NCBI RefSeq assembly: GCF_023954305.1
Contig: NZ_JAMLIG010000001.1
Span: forward strand, 2,872,001 to 2,936,000
Source: Mesorhizobium sp.
Lineage (GTDB): Bacteria > Pseudomonadota > Alphaproteobacteria > Rhizobiales > Rhizobiaceae
DNA length: 64,000 nt
Direction: 5' to 3'
In this document: piece after piece, positions 1 to 9,043 of the stretch
Numbering within the stretch: position 1 is the first letter of the stretch
Layout of the letters: each line of letters starts with the position of its first letter
Notes under the pieces: generated by a model
Databases searched by the model: none
Seen by the model: only the letters and a program-made list of their open reading frames with translations
What the model was told of the DNA's origin: nothing
Position numbers and translations under genes: made by a program

Positions 1-156
1 GCGGTAGGGCAGGTGCTCGAGGATGGCGGGAACGGGATCATCTGTGGCGTCGGCCGGCATCCACACCCGTGCCGAGAGCCGGCAGCCGTCGGGCATGACG
101 ATACCGATGTCGGGATGCTCGACGATCTCGCGCGGGAAGGAGGTGACGGTCTTCAT
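1..156 (-). CDS. CocE/NonD-family serine hydrolase, N-terminal fragment
   Basis: Only the first 52 residues are inside the window; the gene runs off the left edge. The visible protein starts MKTVTSFPREIV and contains a VMPDGCRLSARVWMP stretch followed by AILEHLPYR. This is the typical entry of CocE/NonD hydrolases (X-Pro dipeptidyl-peptidase S15-like alpha/beta fold), where the substrate is usually an acyl ester or N-blocked peptide. The catalytic Ser-Asp-His residues lie outside the window, so activity and substrate cannot be judged. It is transcribed away from the toxin-antitoxin pair that follows. Confidence 0.72.
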   Translation of the reverse strand, partial: MKTVTSFPREIVEHPDIGIVMPDGCRLSARVWMPADATDDPVPAILEHLPYR

Positions 157-266
157 GGCCGCATCCGACTATGTGGCACGCGGCGAGGCAAGGTCTGGAT
201 GCGACATGTCGAAGTGCGATTTCGTCGTCTTGATGAGACCGGTTTAGGGTGCTAGATAAAGTACTC

Positions 267-280
267 ATAGGAGCGCCTAT
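267..280. promoter_or_regulatory. Imperfect palindrome over the toxin-antitoxin translation start region
   Basis: ATAGGAGCGCCTAT is a 12-of-14 palindrome that ends three bases before the antitoxin ATG and includes its probable ribosome binding site (AGGAG). Type II antitoxins usually repress their own operon by binding such a site, so this is a plausible autoregulatory operator. That role is inferred from position and symmetry only. Confidence 0.35.
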
Positions 281-282
281 TC

Positions 283-531
283 ATGACCAACGTCATTCTC
301 GCCGAAGTCACAGCGAGCGTATCGGAACTGAAGAAGAATCCGATGGGGACGGTCGCTGCCGGAGAGGGCTTTCCGGTCGCGATCCTCAATCGGAACGAGC
401 CCGCGTTCTATTGCGTACCGGCCAAAGCCTTCGAGGCATTGATGGATATCATCGAGGATATCGAGCTCAACGCGATTGCGGATGAGCGCAAGGGCGAGAG
501 GGAAATCGCCGTGGACCTCGATGACCTATAG
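283..531 (+). CDS. Phd/YefM-family (StbD-like) antitoxin
   Basis: This 82-residue protein begins MTNVILAEVTASVSELKKNP and has the Phd/YefM pattern: a short N-terminal DNA-binding fold (ASVSELKKNPMGTV, then FPVAILNRNEPAFYCVP) and an acidic C-terminal tail (residues about 55-82) that would wrap the toxin. It would neutralise the RelE-like toxin encoded next and repress the shared promoter. The ATG follows TAGGAGC by about 8 bases. The last 11 bases overlap the toxin start, which implies translational coupling. Confidence 0.88.
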   Translation: MTNVILAEVTASVSELKKNPMGTVAAGEGFPVAILNRNEPAFYCVPAKAFEALMDIIEDIELNAIADERKGEREIAVDLDDL

Positions 532-799
532 GTTGAAATTCCTCGAGTCTGCGGAACGAGAATGGCGCAAGCTGGATTCGAACACGCAGCTTCAATTCAA
601 GAAGAAACTCATCGAGCGCCTGGAGCAGCCGCGCTTTCCTTCGGCCAAGCTGCGTGAAAGCAAGGATCGATACAAAATCAAGCTGCGGTCAAGCGGCTAT
701 CGGCTGGTCTACGAGGTACGGGATGCTGAGATCATCGTGCTGGTGGTCGCGGTGGGCAGACGCGCCCGGGATCAGGTCTACTTGGCCGCCGCCAAGCGC

Positions 800-808
<9 letters not shown>
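521..808 (+). CDS. RelE/StbE-family mRNA interferase toxin
   Basis: This 95-residue basic protein begins MTYRLKFLESAEREWRKLD and has the RelE/ParE fold signature: SAxREWxKLD helix, then RLEQPRFPSAKLRESKDRYKIKLRSSGYRLVYEV and a C-terminal strand with the VGRRARDQVY basic cluster. RelE-type toxins cleave mRNA in the ribosomal A site, and the Arg/Lys-rich C-terminus fits that role. The ATG inside the end of the antitoxin gene (11-base overlap) is preferred over the upstream ATG at 476, because the extra N-terminal residues of the longer form match the antitoxin gene read in another frame. The ORF is intact, so the pair looks functional. Confidence 0.88.
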
Positions 809-1389
<581 letters not shown>

Positions 1390-1393
<4 letters not shown>

Positions 1394-1896
1394 GCGAATC
1401 CTTCCGGCAGATGGATCGTCCACGGCTCGGCGAAATGGTGCTCTTCGAGGTTCTTCTCCAGGCCCGCGCGGTCGACGACGAGGAAGTCCTGCGGCTCGCC
1501 GATCGGGGTCAGCACCGCATGCCAGAGGTTGCGCGGGTAGCTCACGCCCTGTCCGGGTGCCGTGACGAAGGCCTGCGGGTCGTGCGGCTTGCCGCCCGCG
1601 TCGCGGGCGACGACGACGAGAAAGGGACGTGGCGACAGCGGCATGAAGGCCTGGCTGCCGAAGGGGTGGCGCTCCATCATCGAGAGCGTCAGCGGGAAGG
1701 CATAAGGCGTGGCGCGGAAGATCGACAGGATCACGCGCGCGTCCGTGCCGGCGGCCTCGGCGTTGGCGAGGTCGTGGTAGCGCTCGCACCTGCCGGCATT
1801 GATTGGATAATGGTTCGGCCACTCCGTATCGAGCACGTCGCCGAACGGGGCGAAGGCGTCGCGGGTGAGGCGGCGGGCGGTGAGGGCGCGGGTCAT
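1390..1896 (-). CDS. allA: Ureidoglycolate lyase
   Basis: AllA splits ureidoglycolate into glyoxylate and urea in the cytoplasm, the last ureide step of purine breakdown. The 168-residue product has the family's opening (LTRDAFAPFGDVLD), the central NAGRCERYHDLA segment, and the cupin-like core with MERHPFGSQAFMPL and the conserved GVSYPRNLWHAVLTP motif, whose His lies in the metal/substrate pocket. Length is normal. The start overlaps the allE stop and the stop overlaps the deaminase start, both by ATGA, so the three genes are coupled. Confidence 0.93.
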
Positions 1897-2720
1897 CGCC
1901 GCCACAGCTTCGGATGACGGTTGACGTCCTTGTAGAGCAGGTAGCGGAATTTTCCCGGCCCGCCGGCGTAGCAGGCCTGCGGGCAGAAGGCGCGCAGCCA
2001 CATGAAGTCGCCGGCTTCGACCTCGACCCAGTCCCGGTTGAGCTTGTAGACGGCCTTGCCCTCCAGCACGTAGAGCCCGTGCTCCATGACGTGGGTCTCC
2101 ATGAAGGGAATGACCGCGCCCGGCTCGAAGGTGACGATGTTGACGTGCATGTCGTAGCGCAGGTCTTCCGGGTCGACGAAGCGGGTCGTCGCCCACCTGC
2201 CGGCGGTGCCCGGCATGGACAGCGGCACGACGTCCTGGTCGTTGGAGAAGAGCGGGCCGGGAATGTCGATGCCGTCCACCTCTTCGTAGAGCTTGCGAAT
2301 CCAGTGGAAGCGCGCCGGCACGGTGCCGGTGTTGCGGACGGTCCAGCCGCTGCCGGGCGGCAGGAAGGCCCAGCCGCCCTTGAGCATGCGATGCGCGGCG
2401 CCGTCGACCGTGACCGTCAGCTCGCCGTCCATCAGGAAGAGAACGCCTTCGGCGCCCGCGACCGGCTCCGGCCGATCCGATCCGCCGCCGGGCGAGACGT
2501 CCATGACGTATTGCGTGAAGGTTTCCGAAAAGCCGGACAGCGGCCGGGCGATGATCCAGGCGATGGTGCGCGACCAGTGCGGCAGGTAGGACGTGACGAT
2601 CTCGCGCATCACGCCGCGCGGGATGAAGGCGTAGGCCTCGGTGAAGACGGCGCGACCGGTCAGCAGGTCCGTCTGCGGCGGGTGGCCCCCGGGCGGGGCG
2701 ACATATTGGGGTCCGGCCAT
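1893..2720 (-). CDS. allE: (S)-ureidoglycine aminohydrolase
   Basis: AllE releases ammonia from (S)-ureidoglycine to give (S)-ureidoglycolate, feeding AllA. The 275-residue product is a bicupin. The first cupin spans about residues 60-140 (GVLFLMDGELTVTVDG, then GGWAFLPPGSGW) and the second about 180-260 (NIVTFEPGAVIPFMETHVMEHGLYVLEG). The second holds the Mn-binding EThvMEHG residues. The N-terminus (TRAVFTEAYAFIP-like, seen here as GRAVFTEAYAFIPRGVMR) is typical of the YlbA family. Presence of allE implies an allantoate amidohydrolase (AllC type) elsewhere, because its substrate is that enzyme's product. None is in this window. Confidence 0.93.
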   Translation of the reverse strand: MAGPQYVAPPGGHPPQTDLLTGRAVFTEAYAFIPRGVMREIVTSYLPHWSRTIAWIIARPLSGFSETFTQYVMDVSPGGGSDRPEPVAGAEGVLFLMDGELTVTVDGAAHRMLKGGWAFLPPGSGWTVRNTGTVPARFHWIRKLYEEVDGIDIPGPLFSNDQDVVPLSMPGTAGRWATTRFVDPEDLRYDMHVNIVTFEPGAVIPFMETHVMEHGLYVLEGKAVYKLNRDWVEVEAGDFMWLRAFCPQACYAGGPGKFRYLLYKDVNRHPKLWRR

Positions 2721-2734
2721 TTCTGTTGTCCTTC

Positions 2735-4180
2735 CTAGGCCGGCAGCAGGTCGCGCAGCCGGTACCAGGCGATGCGCTCGACCTGGCGGCAGGCTGTCGC
2801 GAATTCCTCGGTGCGGTCGTTGGCGAGGCGCGCGCCGAAGGCCTCGAGGATCGACGCCTTGGTGTTGTCCCGCACCGCGATGATGAAGGGGAAGCCGAAC
2901 TTGGCGACATAGTCGGCGTTGAGTTGCGTGAAGGTCTCGCGCTCGGCATCTGTCAGCGCGTCGAGACCGGCCGAGGCCTGCTCGGCCGTCGATTCCGCCG
3001 TCAGGCGCTTGGCGTCAGCCAGCTTGCCGGCGAGGTCCGGGTGGGCCTTGAGGACGCCCAGCCGTTCGTCCTCGCTTGCCGAGCGGAAGGCGCGGCAGAG
3101 CGCATTGTGCAACCCGCCGGCGGAATCGTGCGCCGGGCCGAGTTCCAGATGGAAGGCCCTTTCTGCTACCCAGGGCGAATGCTCGAAGATCGAGCCGAAG
3201 CGGGCGACGAAATCGTCGCGCCCCATCCGCGAGGGACGCAGTGCCGGCAGACGATAGGGATGGTTCTCGCGCCAGTGCCGGGCGATGTCGATGCGGCGGG
3301 CGAACCAGACATTCTCGTGCGACTTGGCATAGTCGATGAACTTCTTCAGCGCCGCGACGCGGCCGGGGCGGCCGACAAGGCGGCAGTGCAGCCCGATGTT
3401 CATCATCGACGGCCGGCCGGCGCGGCCCTCGGCGTAGTGCGTGTCGAAGGCGTCCTTGAGGTAGGTGAAGAACTGCTCGCCGTCCGTGAAGCCGGCTGAA
3501 ATAGCGAAGCGCATATCGTTGGCGTCGAGCGTATAAGGCAGGATCAGCTGCGGCGGGATCGGGTTGCCGTGGCCGTCATGGTCGAGCCAGTAAGGCAGGT
3601 CATCGTCGTAGGTGTCGGAGATGTAGTCGAAACCACCCTCGGCGGCCGCGAGCCGGACCGAATTGACCGAGGTCCGCCCGAGATAGAGTCCCGTCGGTCT
3701 CGCGCCTGTGACTTCGGCATGCAGCCGGATCGCCTCGATCAGGTCGGCGCGCTCGCTCGCCTCGTCATGGTTGCGATAGTCGATCCATTTCAGCCCGTGC
3801 GAGGCGATCTCCCAGCCGGCCGACTGCATCGCCGCGACCTGATCGGGCGAGCGCGCGAGCGCGGTGGCGACGCCGTAGACCGTGACCGGAACACCGGCGT
3901 CAGTGAACAGGCGGTGGAGGCGCCAGAAGCCGGCGCGGGCGCCGTATTCGTAGATCGATTCCATGTTCCAGTGGCGCAGTCCTGGCCAGGGTTGCGCGCC
4001 AGTGATCTCCGACAGGAAGGCCTCCGACGCCGCATCGCCGTGCAGGATGGAGTTCTCGCCGCCTTCTTCGTAGTTCACCACGAACTGGACGCAGACATGG
4101 GCACCGCCGGGCCATTTCGGGTCCGGCGGATTGGCTCCGTAGCCGCGCATGTCGCGGACATATCGTTTCGGCTGTGTCAT
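2735..4180 (-). CDS. puuE-uraD: Fused allantoinase (PuuE type) and OHCU decarboxylase (UraD)
   Basis: The 481-residue protein joins two consecutive enzymes. Residues about 1-310 are a cofactor-independent polysaccharide-deacetylase-fold allantoinase (PuuE): RDMRGYGANPPDPKWPGGAHV, NYEEGGENSILHGD, EIASHGLKWIDY and the NIGLHCRLVGRPGR motif. Residues about 325-481 are 2-oxo-4-hydroxy-4-carboxy-5-ureidoimidazoline decarboxylase (UraD) with the catalytic LKAHPDLAGKL segment and FGFPFIIAVRD. The UraD domain makes (S)-allantoin, which the PuuE domain opens to allantoate, so fusion could hand on the product. The start at MTQPKRYVRD is chosen because it is the usual PuuE N-terminus and the ORF extension beyond it has no family match. 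It is first in the minus-strand ureide operon and divergent from uraH. Confidence 0.93.
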   Translation of the reverse strand: MTQPKRYVRDMRGYGANPPDPKWPGGAHVCVQFVVNYEEGGENSILHGDAASEAFLSEITGAQPWPGLRHWNMESIYEYGARAGFWRLHRLFTDAGVPVTVYGVATALARSPDQVAAMQSAGWEIASHGLKWIDYRNHDEASERADLIEAIRLHAEVTGARPTGLYLGRTSVNSVRLAAAEGGFDYISDTYDDDLPYWLDHDGHGNPIPPQLILPYTLDANDMRFAISAGFTDGEQFFTYLKDAFDTHYAEGRAGRPSMMNIGLHCRLVGRPGRVAALKKFIDYAKSHENVWFARRIDIARHWRENHPYRLPALRPSRMGRDDFVARFGSIFEHSPWVAERAFHLELGPAHDSAGGLHNALCRAFRSASEDERLGVLKAHPDLAGKLADAKRLTAESTAEQASAGLDALTDAERETFTQLNADYVAKFGFPFIIAVRDNTKASILEAFGARLANDRTEEFATACRQVERIAWYRLRDLLPA

Positions 4181-4250
4181 CTGTTCCACGGTCCGGGGCA
4201 TTCGCGCCGTGTTTGCGAGAGTATCAAAGGCATCGGAACCGATTCCCACC

Positions 4251-4265
4251 CAAAATTTTGAAAGT
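4251..4265. promoter_or_regulatory. Candidate regulatory site in the puuE-uraD/uraH divergent promoter
   Basis: The 185-base gap between these two divergent genes contains the perfect palindrome CAAAATTTTG (4251-4260) merging into TTTTGAAAGT (4256-4265). The same ten bases TTTTGAAAGT recur at 12181-12190 in the LysR/puuD divergent promoter, in the same orientation relative to the plus-strand gene. A common regulator, perhaps the LysR protein encoded at 11205-12125, is an inference. Confidence 0.35.
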
Positions 4266-4365
4266 CTTTGTGTCGAGCCGGCCGGGGAAGCCCTTACGAA
4301 TCCCTGCATATTGCCGCACAATCACCGGGCATGCATCATGCTTGCCGAACAAAGAGGCAGAACCC

Positions 4366-4725
4366 ATGGCAGGCAGCGGAAAGCTGACGACCCACGTTCT
4401 CGACACGGCGACGGGAAAACCGGCTGCGGGTCTCGAAATCCTGCTCTACCGCGTCAGCGGGAATTCGCACACGAAGATCAAGTCGGTGACGACCAATGCG
4501 GACGGCCGCTGCGACGCGCCGCTGCTCGCGGGTGCCGAATTCCGGACCGGGCAATACGAGCTGGTCTTCCTGGCCGGCGATTACCTTCGTGCGCAGGGAA
4601 CCGACCTGCCGGATCCGCTCTTCCTCGACCAGGTGCCGATCCGTTTCGGCATGGCCGAGGAGGCGCATTACCACGTGCCATTGCTGATCTCGCCTTACGG
4701 CTACTCGACCTACAGGGGAAGCTGA
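4366..4725 (+). CDS. uraH: 5-Hydroxyisourate hydrolase (transthyretin-related)
   Basis: UraH hydrolyses 5-hydroxyisourate, the product of urate oxidation, to OHCU. The 119-residue protein carries the family's three signatures: KLTTHVLDTATGKPAAG at the N-terminus (His10 region), the central TNADGRCDAP with the catalytic Arg, and the C-terminal tetrapeptide-type YRGS motif in SPYGYSTYRGS. It has no signal peptide, so it is cytoplasmic. It follows GAGGCAGAACCC as a ribosome site and starts the plus-strand run that continues with xdhABC. Confidence 0.95.
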   Translation: MAGSGKLTTHVLDTATGKPAAGLEILLYRVSGNSHTKIKSVTTNADGRCDAPLLAGAEFRTGQYELVFLAGDYLRAQGTDLPDPLFLDQVPIRFGMAEEAHYHVPLLISPYGYSTYRGS

Positions 4726-4757
4726 TGATGGATTGCTCGCCGGCCTACGCGCTCTAC

Positions 4758-4919
4758 GGCGCCCCCCTCTGTCCTGCCGGACATCTCCCCCACACGGGGG
4801 GAGATTGGCTGTCGCGATCCGTTTCGCCAATTGCAGACGTTGCAAGGCGAGCACCTTCATGGACGCTGCCAATCTCCCCCCGTGTGGGGGAGATGTCCGG
4901 CAGGACAGAGGGGGGCGCC
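4758..4919. repeat. RIME-like mosaic palindrome, family A, copy 1
   Basis: Two perfect 51-base inverted arms (4758-4808 and 4869-4919) flank a 60-base spacer. Each arm contains two small hairpins, GTCC-TGCC-GGAC and CTCCCCC-ACAC-GGGGGAG. It fills almost the whole uraH-xdhA gap and ends about 30 bases before the xdhA start. Two related copies follow in the next two gaps. The architecture resembles rhizobial intergenic mosaic elements. It encodes no protein, and the peptide runs read through it are artefacts of the repeat. Confidence 0.93.
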
Positions 4920-4951
4920 ACAGAACTCGATTTCAAAACAATCGGAGCGAG

Positions 4952-6427
4952 ATGATGACCGCAATCCGCTCCGCCATCCGCTTTCTGCTCAACGACGAAA
5001 CCGTCGAATTGTCGGAGGTCCGTCCCGACGAGACCGTGCTCGACTGGCTGCGCCTGCGCCGGTCGCTGCGCGGCACCAAGGAAGGTTGTGCGGAGGGCGA
5101 CTGCGGCGCCTGCACGGTGCTGGTCGGGCGCCTGGGCGGCGGCGGTCTCGTCTATGAGAGCGTCAATGCGTGCATTCGCTTCCTGGGCTCGCTCGACGGC
5201 TGCCATGTCGTCACCGTGGAGCATCTGAGGGGCCAGAACGGCCGGCTGCACCCGGTGCAGCAGGCGATGGTCGATTTCCACGGCTCGCAATGCGGCTTCT
5301 GCACGCCGGGCTTCGTCATGTCGCTCTACGGGCTGTGGATGCGCGAGCCCTGGCCGTCGGAGGCGGCGATCGAGAAGGCGCTGCAGGGGAATCTCTGTCG
5401 CTGCACCGGCTACGACGCGATCGTGAAGGCGGCAAAGGCGATCTCGGACTACGGCGTCGCCGCCGACAGCGAACTCTGCGCGGAGCGCGCCCGCGTCACC
5501 GAGGCATTGGCTGAGATGCGCGACGGATCGCGTGTCGAGATCGGATCCGGCAAGGATCGGCTGATCATCCCGGTCTCTGCGGATGACCTCGCCGAGGTGC
5601 TGGACGCAGAGCCGGGAGCGCGCATCGTCGCCGGCGCGACGGATGTGGGGCTCTGGGTCACCAAGTTCATGCGCGACATCGCGCCGGTCTTCTTCGTCGG
5701 CCATCTCGACGATTTGAAGTCGATCGAGGAGGCGGACGGCATGCTGACCATCGGTGCCGGCGTCACCTACACCGAAGCCCGCGAGGCGCTCGCCTCGCGC
5801 ATTCCCGCCTTCGGCCCGCTGATCGACCGGATCGGCGGCGAGCAGGTACGCAACATGGGCACGATCGGCGGCAACATCGCCAACGGCTCGCCTATCGGCG
5901 ATATGCCGCCGCCGCTGATCGCGCTCGGCGCGACGCTGACACTGCGCAAGGGCGATGCCCGCCGCACGATCCCGCTCGAAGCCTTCTTCATCGCCTACGG
6001 CAAGCAGGACCGCCGGCCCGGCGAATTCGTCGAGGCGGTGCAGGTGCCGCTGCCGAAGGCCGGCGCGCATTTCGGCGTGCACAAGGTCACCAAGCGCCGC
6101 GACGAGGACATCACCGCCACGCTCGGCGCCTTCCATGTCGAGGTCGAGGGAGGGAGCGTGACCTCGGCGCGCATCGCCTATGGCGGCATGGCCGCGACGC
6201 CGAAGCGGGCGAGCGCGGTCGAGGCGGCTCTGGTCGGTCAGGAATGGTCCGTCGCAACCGTCGAAGCGGCGATGGAGGAATATCCGAAGGACTTCACCCC
6301 GCTCACCGACATGCGCGCTTCCGCGGACTATCGCATGACCGTGGCGAGGAACCTGCTGCTGCGCTTCTATTTCGAAACCACCGGCACGAAAAAGCCGATC
6401 ACGGTCACGCGGGAGCGCGCGGCATGA
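4952..6427 (+). CDS. xdhA: Xanthine dehydrogenase small subunit (Fe-S/FAD)
   Basis: XdhA passes electrons from the molybdenum site of XdhB to NAD during oxidation of hypoxanthine/xanthine to urate. The 491-residue protein has two 2Fe-2S domains with Cys46, Cys51, Cys54 and Cys74 in the plant-ferredoxin-type site and Cys114, Cys117, Cys149 and Cys151 in the second. These are followed by the FAD-binding domain (AGATDVGLWVTK; NMGTIGGNIANGSPIGDMPP) and the C-terminal CO-dehydrogenase flavoprotein domain. The start is a tandem ATGATG after GGAGCGAG. A longer in-frame ORF upstream is rejected because it translates the palindromic repeat. Confidence 0.96.
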   Translation: MMTAIRSAIRFLLNDETVELSEVRPDETVLDWLRLRRSLRGTKEGCAEGDCGACTVLVGRLGGGGLVYESVNACIRFLGSLDGCHVVTVEHLRGQNGRLHPVQQAMVDFHGSQCGFCTPGFVMSLYGLWMREPWPSEAAIEKALQGNLCRCTGYDAIVKAAKAISDYGVAADSELCAERARVTEALAEMRDGSRVEIGSGKDRLIIPVSADDLAEVLDAEPGARIVAGATDVGLWVTKFMRDIAPVFFVGHLDDLKSIEEADGMLTIGAGVTYTEAREALASRIPAFGPLIDRIGGEQVRNMGTIGGNIANGSPIGDMPPPLIALGATLTLRKGDARRTIPLEAFFIAYGKQDRRPGEFVEAVQVPLPKAGAHFGVHKVTKRRDEDITATLGAFHVEVEGGSVTSARIAYGGMAATPKRASAVEAALVGQEWSVATVEAAMEEYPKDFTPLTDMRASADYRMTVARNLLLRFYFETTGTKKPITVTRERAA

Positions 6428-6468
6428 TGATGAGCGTGATCGAGCTTTCGGCAAAGTGCGCCCTCTAT

Positions 6469-6629
6469 GGCGCCCCCCTCTGTCCTGCCGGACATCTCCG
6501 CCACACGGGGGGAGATTGGCCGTCGCGTCGACTTTCGCCAATCTCCAGCGTTGCAGGACGAGCGGGGTGGTTGGAACCGCCAATCTCCCCCCGTGTGGGG
6601 GAGATGTCCGGCAGGACAGAGGGGGGCGC
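6469..6629. repeat. RIME-like mosaic palindrome, family A, copy 2
   Basis: Arms at 6469-6519 and 6580-6629 match copy 1, with one substitution in the left arm (CTCCGCCAC instead of CTCCCCCAC). The spacer resembles that of copy 1 (CGCCAATCTCCAGCGTTGCAG against CGCCAATTGCAGACGTTGCA), so both spring from one element. It occupies the gap between xdhA and xdhB and ends 27 bases before the xdhB ATG. Confidence 0.92.
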
Positions 6630-6656
6630 GAAGGAGCACGGCCTCGCGGAGTTCAA

Positions 6657-8999
6657 ATGACCCACCACGCCCCGAACCTCAAAGCCGAACGCATCTCCGG
6701 CGGCGTCGCCACCGACCGGCGGCATGATTCAGCCCACAAGCACGTCACCGGCACGGCGGTCTACATCGACGACATGCCGGAACCCGCCGGCCTGCTGCAT
6801 GCATGCCTCGGCCTCTCCACCGTTACGCATGCCAAGGTCCTATCGATGGATCTCGATGCGGTCCGCACGGCGCCGGGCGTACGGCTCGTTCTCACCGGCA
6901 AGGACATGCCGGGCTCCAACGACATCAGCACGACCGGACGGCACGACGAGCCGGTGCTGGCAGACGGGCTGGTGCAGTTCCACGGCCAGCCGATCTTCGC
7001 GGTCATCGCCGAGACGCGCGAGCTGGCGCGGCGCGCCTGCCGGCTGGCGAAGGTGGAGTATGAGGAGTTGCCCTTCATCACGGACGTGGCGCAGACCGAC
7101 CTGCGCAACGGCAAGATGGTGACGCCGCCGCTGAAGCTTGAGCGGGGCGACGCGGCCGGCGCGATCGCATCCGCGCCGCGGCGGTTGTCGGGCCAGATGC
7201 GCGTCGGCGGGCAGGACCATTTCTACCTCGAAGGGCAGATTGCGCTCGCCGTGCCGGGCGAGGACCAGGACGTGACCGTCTATTCCTCGACGCAGCATCC
7301 GAGCGAGATCCAGCACATGGTCGCGCATGTGCTGGGCGTGCCGAGCCACGCGGTGACGGTGGAGATCCGGCGCATGGGCGGCGGATTCGGCGGCAAGGAG
7401 ACGCAGGGCAACCAGTTCGCGGCGATCGCCGCCGTGGCGGCGAAGAAGCTCGGCCGTGCGGTGAAAATCCGGCCCGACCGCGACGACGACATGACGGCCA
7501 CCGGCAAGCGGCACGACTTCCTGATCGGCTACGAGGTCGGCTTCGACGACGAGGGCCGCATCCTCGGCGCCGATTTCCACTATGCGGCGCGCTGCGGCTT
7601 CTCCTCCGATCTTTCGGGGCCTGTGACCGACCGGGCGCTGTTCCATTGCGACAACGCCTATTTCTACCCGGCGGTAAAGGCCACCTCGGCGCCGCTCTAC
7701 ACCAACACCGTGTCGAACACGGCTTTCCGCGGCTTCGGCGGACCGCAGGGCATGGTCGGCGCAGAACGCGTTATCGACGAAGTGGCGTTCGCGCTGGGCA
7801 AGGATCCGCTGGAGATCCGCAAGCTCAATTTCTACGGCGTCGGCGAGCGCGACGTGACGCCCTACCACCAGACCGTGGAGGACAATATCCTCGAGCGGAT
7901 CGTCGGCGAGCTGGAGGCGAGCTCGAACTACGAGCGGCGGCGGCGCGAGATCGCGGCGTTCAATGCCAACAGCCCGATCGTCAAGCGCGGCATCGCGCTG
8001 ACCCCGGTGAAGTTCGGCATCTCCTTCACGGCGACCTTCTACAACCAGGCCGGCGCGCTGGTGCATGTCTATACCGACGGGTCGGTGCATTTGAATCACG
8101 GCGGCACCGAGATGGGGCAGGGGCTCTACGTCAAGGTCGCGCAGGTGGTGGCGGAAGAGTTCCAGATCGACATCGAACAGGTGAAGATCACCGCGACGAC
8201 CACCGGCAAGGTGCCGAACACCTCGGCGACGGCCGCTTCCTCCGGTACAGACCTCAACGGCATGGCTGCGCGGAACGCGGCGCGGCAGATCAAGGACCGC
8301 CTGATCGACTTCGCGTCCGAGAGGTACGGCGTGCCGAAGGAGCAGGTCGTCTTCCTGCCCAACCGGGTGCGCATCGGCAACCAGGAGATCGCCTTCGCCG
8401 ACCTGATCAGGCAGGCCTACATGGCGCGGGTGCAACTGTCGGCCGCCGGCTTCTACAAGACGCCGAAGATCCATTGGGACCGCGACAAGGGCCAGGGCCA
8501 TCCCTTCTACTACTTCGCCTATGGTGCGTCCTGCTCGGAAGTCTCGATCGACACGCTGACCGGCGAATATGTCGTCGAGCGCACCGACATACTGCACGAG
8601 ACCGGCCGCTCGCTGAACCGGGCGATCGACCTCGGCCAGATCGAGGGCGGCTTCATCCAGGGCATGGGCTGGCTGACGACCGAGGAGCTGGTGTGGGACG
8701 AGAAGGGCCGGCTGCGGACGCATGCGCCCTCCACCTACAAGATCCCGCTCGCCTCCGACCGGCCGAAGATCTTCAACGTGGCGCTGGCCGACTGGTCGGA
8801 GAATGTCGAGCCGACCGTGCACAAGTCGAAGGCCGTGGGCGAGCCGCCCTTCATGCTCGCCATGTCGGTGCTACACGCGCTGTCCGACGCGGTCGCCAGC
8901 GTTGCCGACCACCGCGTCTGCCCGCGCCTCGACGCGCCAGCGACGCCCGAGCGGGTGCTGATGGCGGTCGAGCGGGTCAAGCGCGAGGCGGGGGTGTAG
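6657..8999 (+). CDS. xdhB: Xanthine dehydrogenase large subunit (molybdopterin-binding)
   Basis: XdhB holds the molybdenum cofactor and hydroxylates hypoxanthine and xanthine to urate. The 780-residue length is normal for bacterial XdhB. Visible signatures are the N-terminal HVTGTAVYIDDMPEP, the cofactor loop FHGQPIFAVIAE, the RRMGGGFGGKETQ motif, TAFRGFGGPQGM, and KAVGEPPFML near the C-terminus, whose Glu (about residue 729) is the catalytic base. The ATG overlaps nothing but is preceded by the repeat; weak GGAGTTCAA lies upstream. Because a strong palindrome separates it from xdhA, its expression may be uncoupled from that of the small subunit. Confidence 0.96.
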   Translation: MTHHAPNLKAERISGGVATDRRHDSAHKHVTGTAVYIDDMPEPAGLLHACLGLSTVTHAKVLSMDLDAVRTAPGVRLVLTGKDMPGSNDISTTGRHDEPVLADGLVQFHGQPIFAVIAETRELARRACRLAKVEYEELPFITDVAQTDLRNGKMVTPPLKLERGDAAGAIASAPRRLSGQMRVGGQDHFYLEGQIALAVPGEDQDVTVYSSTQHPSEIQHMVAHVLGVPSHAVTVEIRRMGGGFGGKETQGNQFAAIAAVAAKKLGRAVKIRPDRDDDMTATGKRHDFLIGYEVGFDDEGRILGADFHYAARCGFSSDLSGPVTDRALFHCDNAYFYPAVKATSAPLYTNTVSNTAFRGFGGPQGMVGAERVIDEVAFALGKDPLEIRKLNFYGVGERDVTPYHQTVEDNILERIVGELEASSNYERRRREIAAFNANSPIVKRGIALTPVKFGISFTATFYNQAGALVHVYTDGSVHLNHGGTEMGQGLYVKVAQVVAEEFQIDIEQVKITATTTGKVPNTSATAASSGTDLNGMAARNAARQIKDRLIDFASERYGVPKEQVVFLPNRVRIGNQEIAFADLIRQAYMARVQLSAAGFYKTPKIHWDRDKGQGHPFYYFAYGASCSEVSIDTLTGEYVVERTDILHETGRSLNRAIDLGQIEGGFIQGMGWLTTEELVWDEKGRLRTHAPSTYKIPLASDRPKIFNVALADWSENVEPTVHKSKAVGEPPFMLAMSVLHALSDAVASVADHRVCPRLDAPATPERVLMAVERVKREAGV

Positions 9000-9043
9000 C
9001 GAGGGCGCTGACGCGCTATCCTGCGGACATGCCAGCATTCCTT

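Noticed and set aside
4733..4950. N-terminal extension of xdhA and similar peptides containing APLCPAGHLPHTGG
   Set aside because: These residues are translations of the palindromic repeats at 4758-4919, 6469-6629 and 9044-9205, not of a gene.
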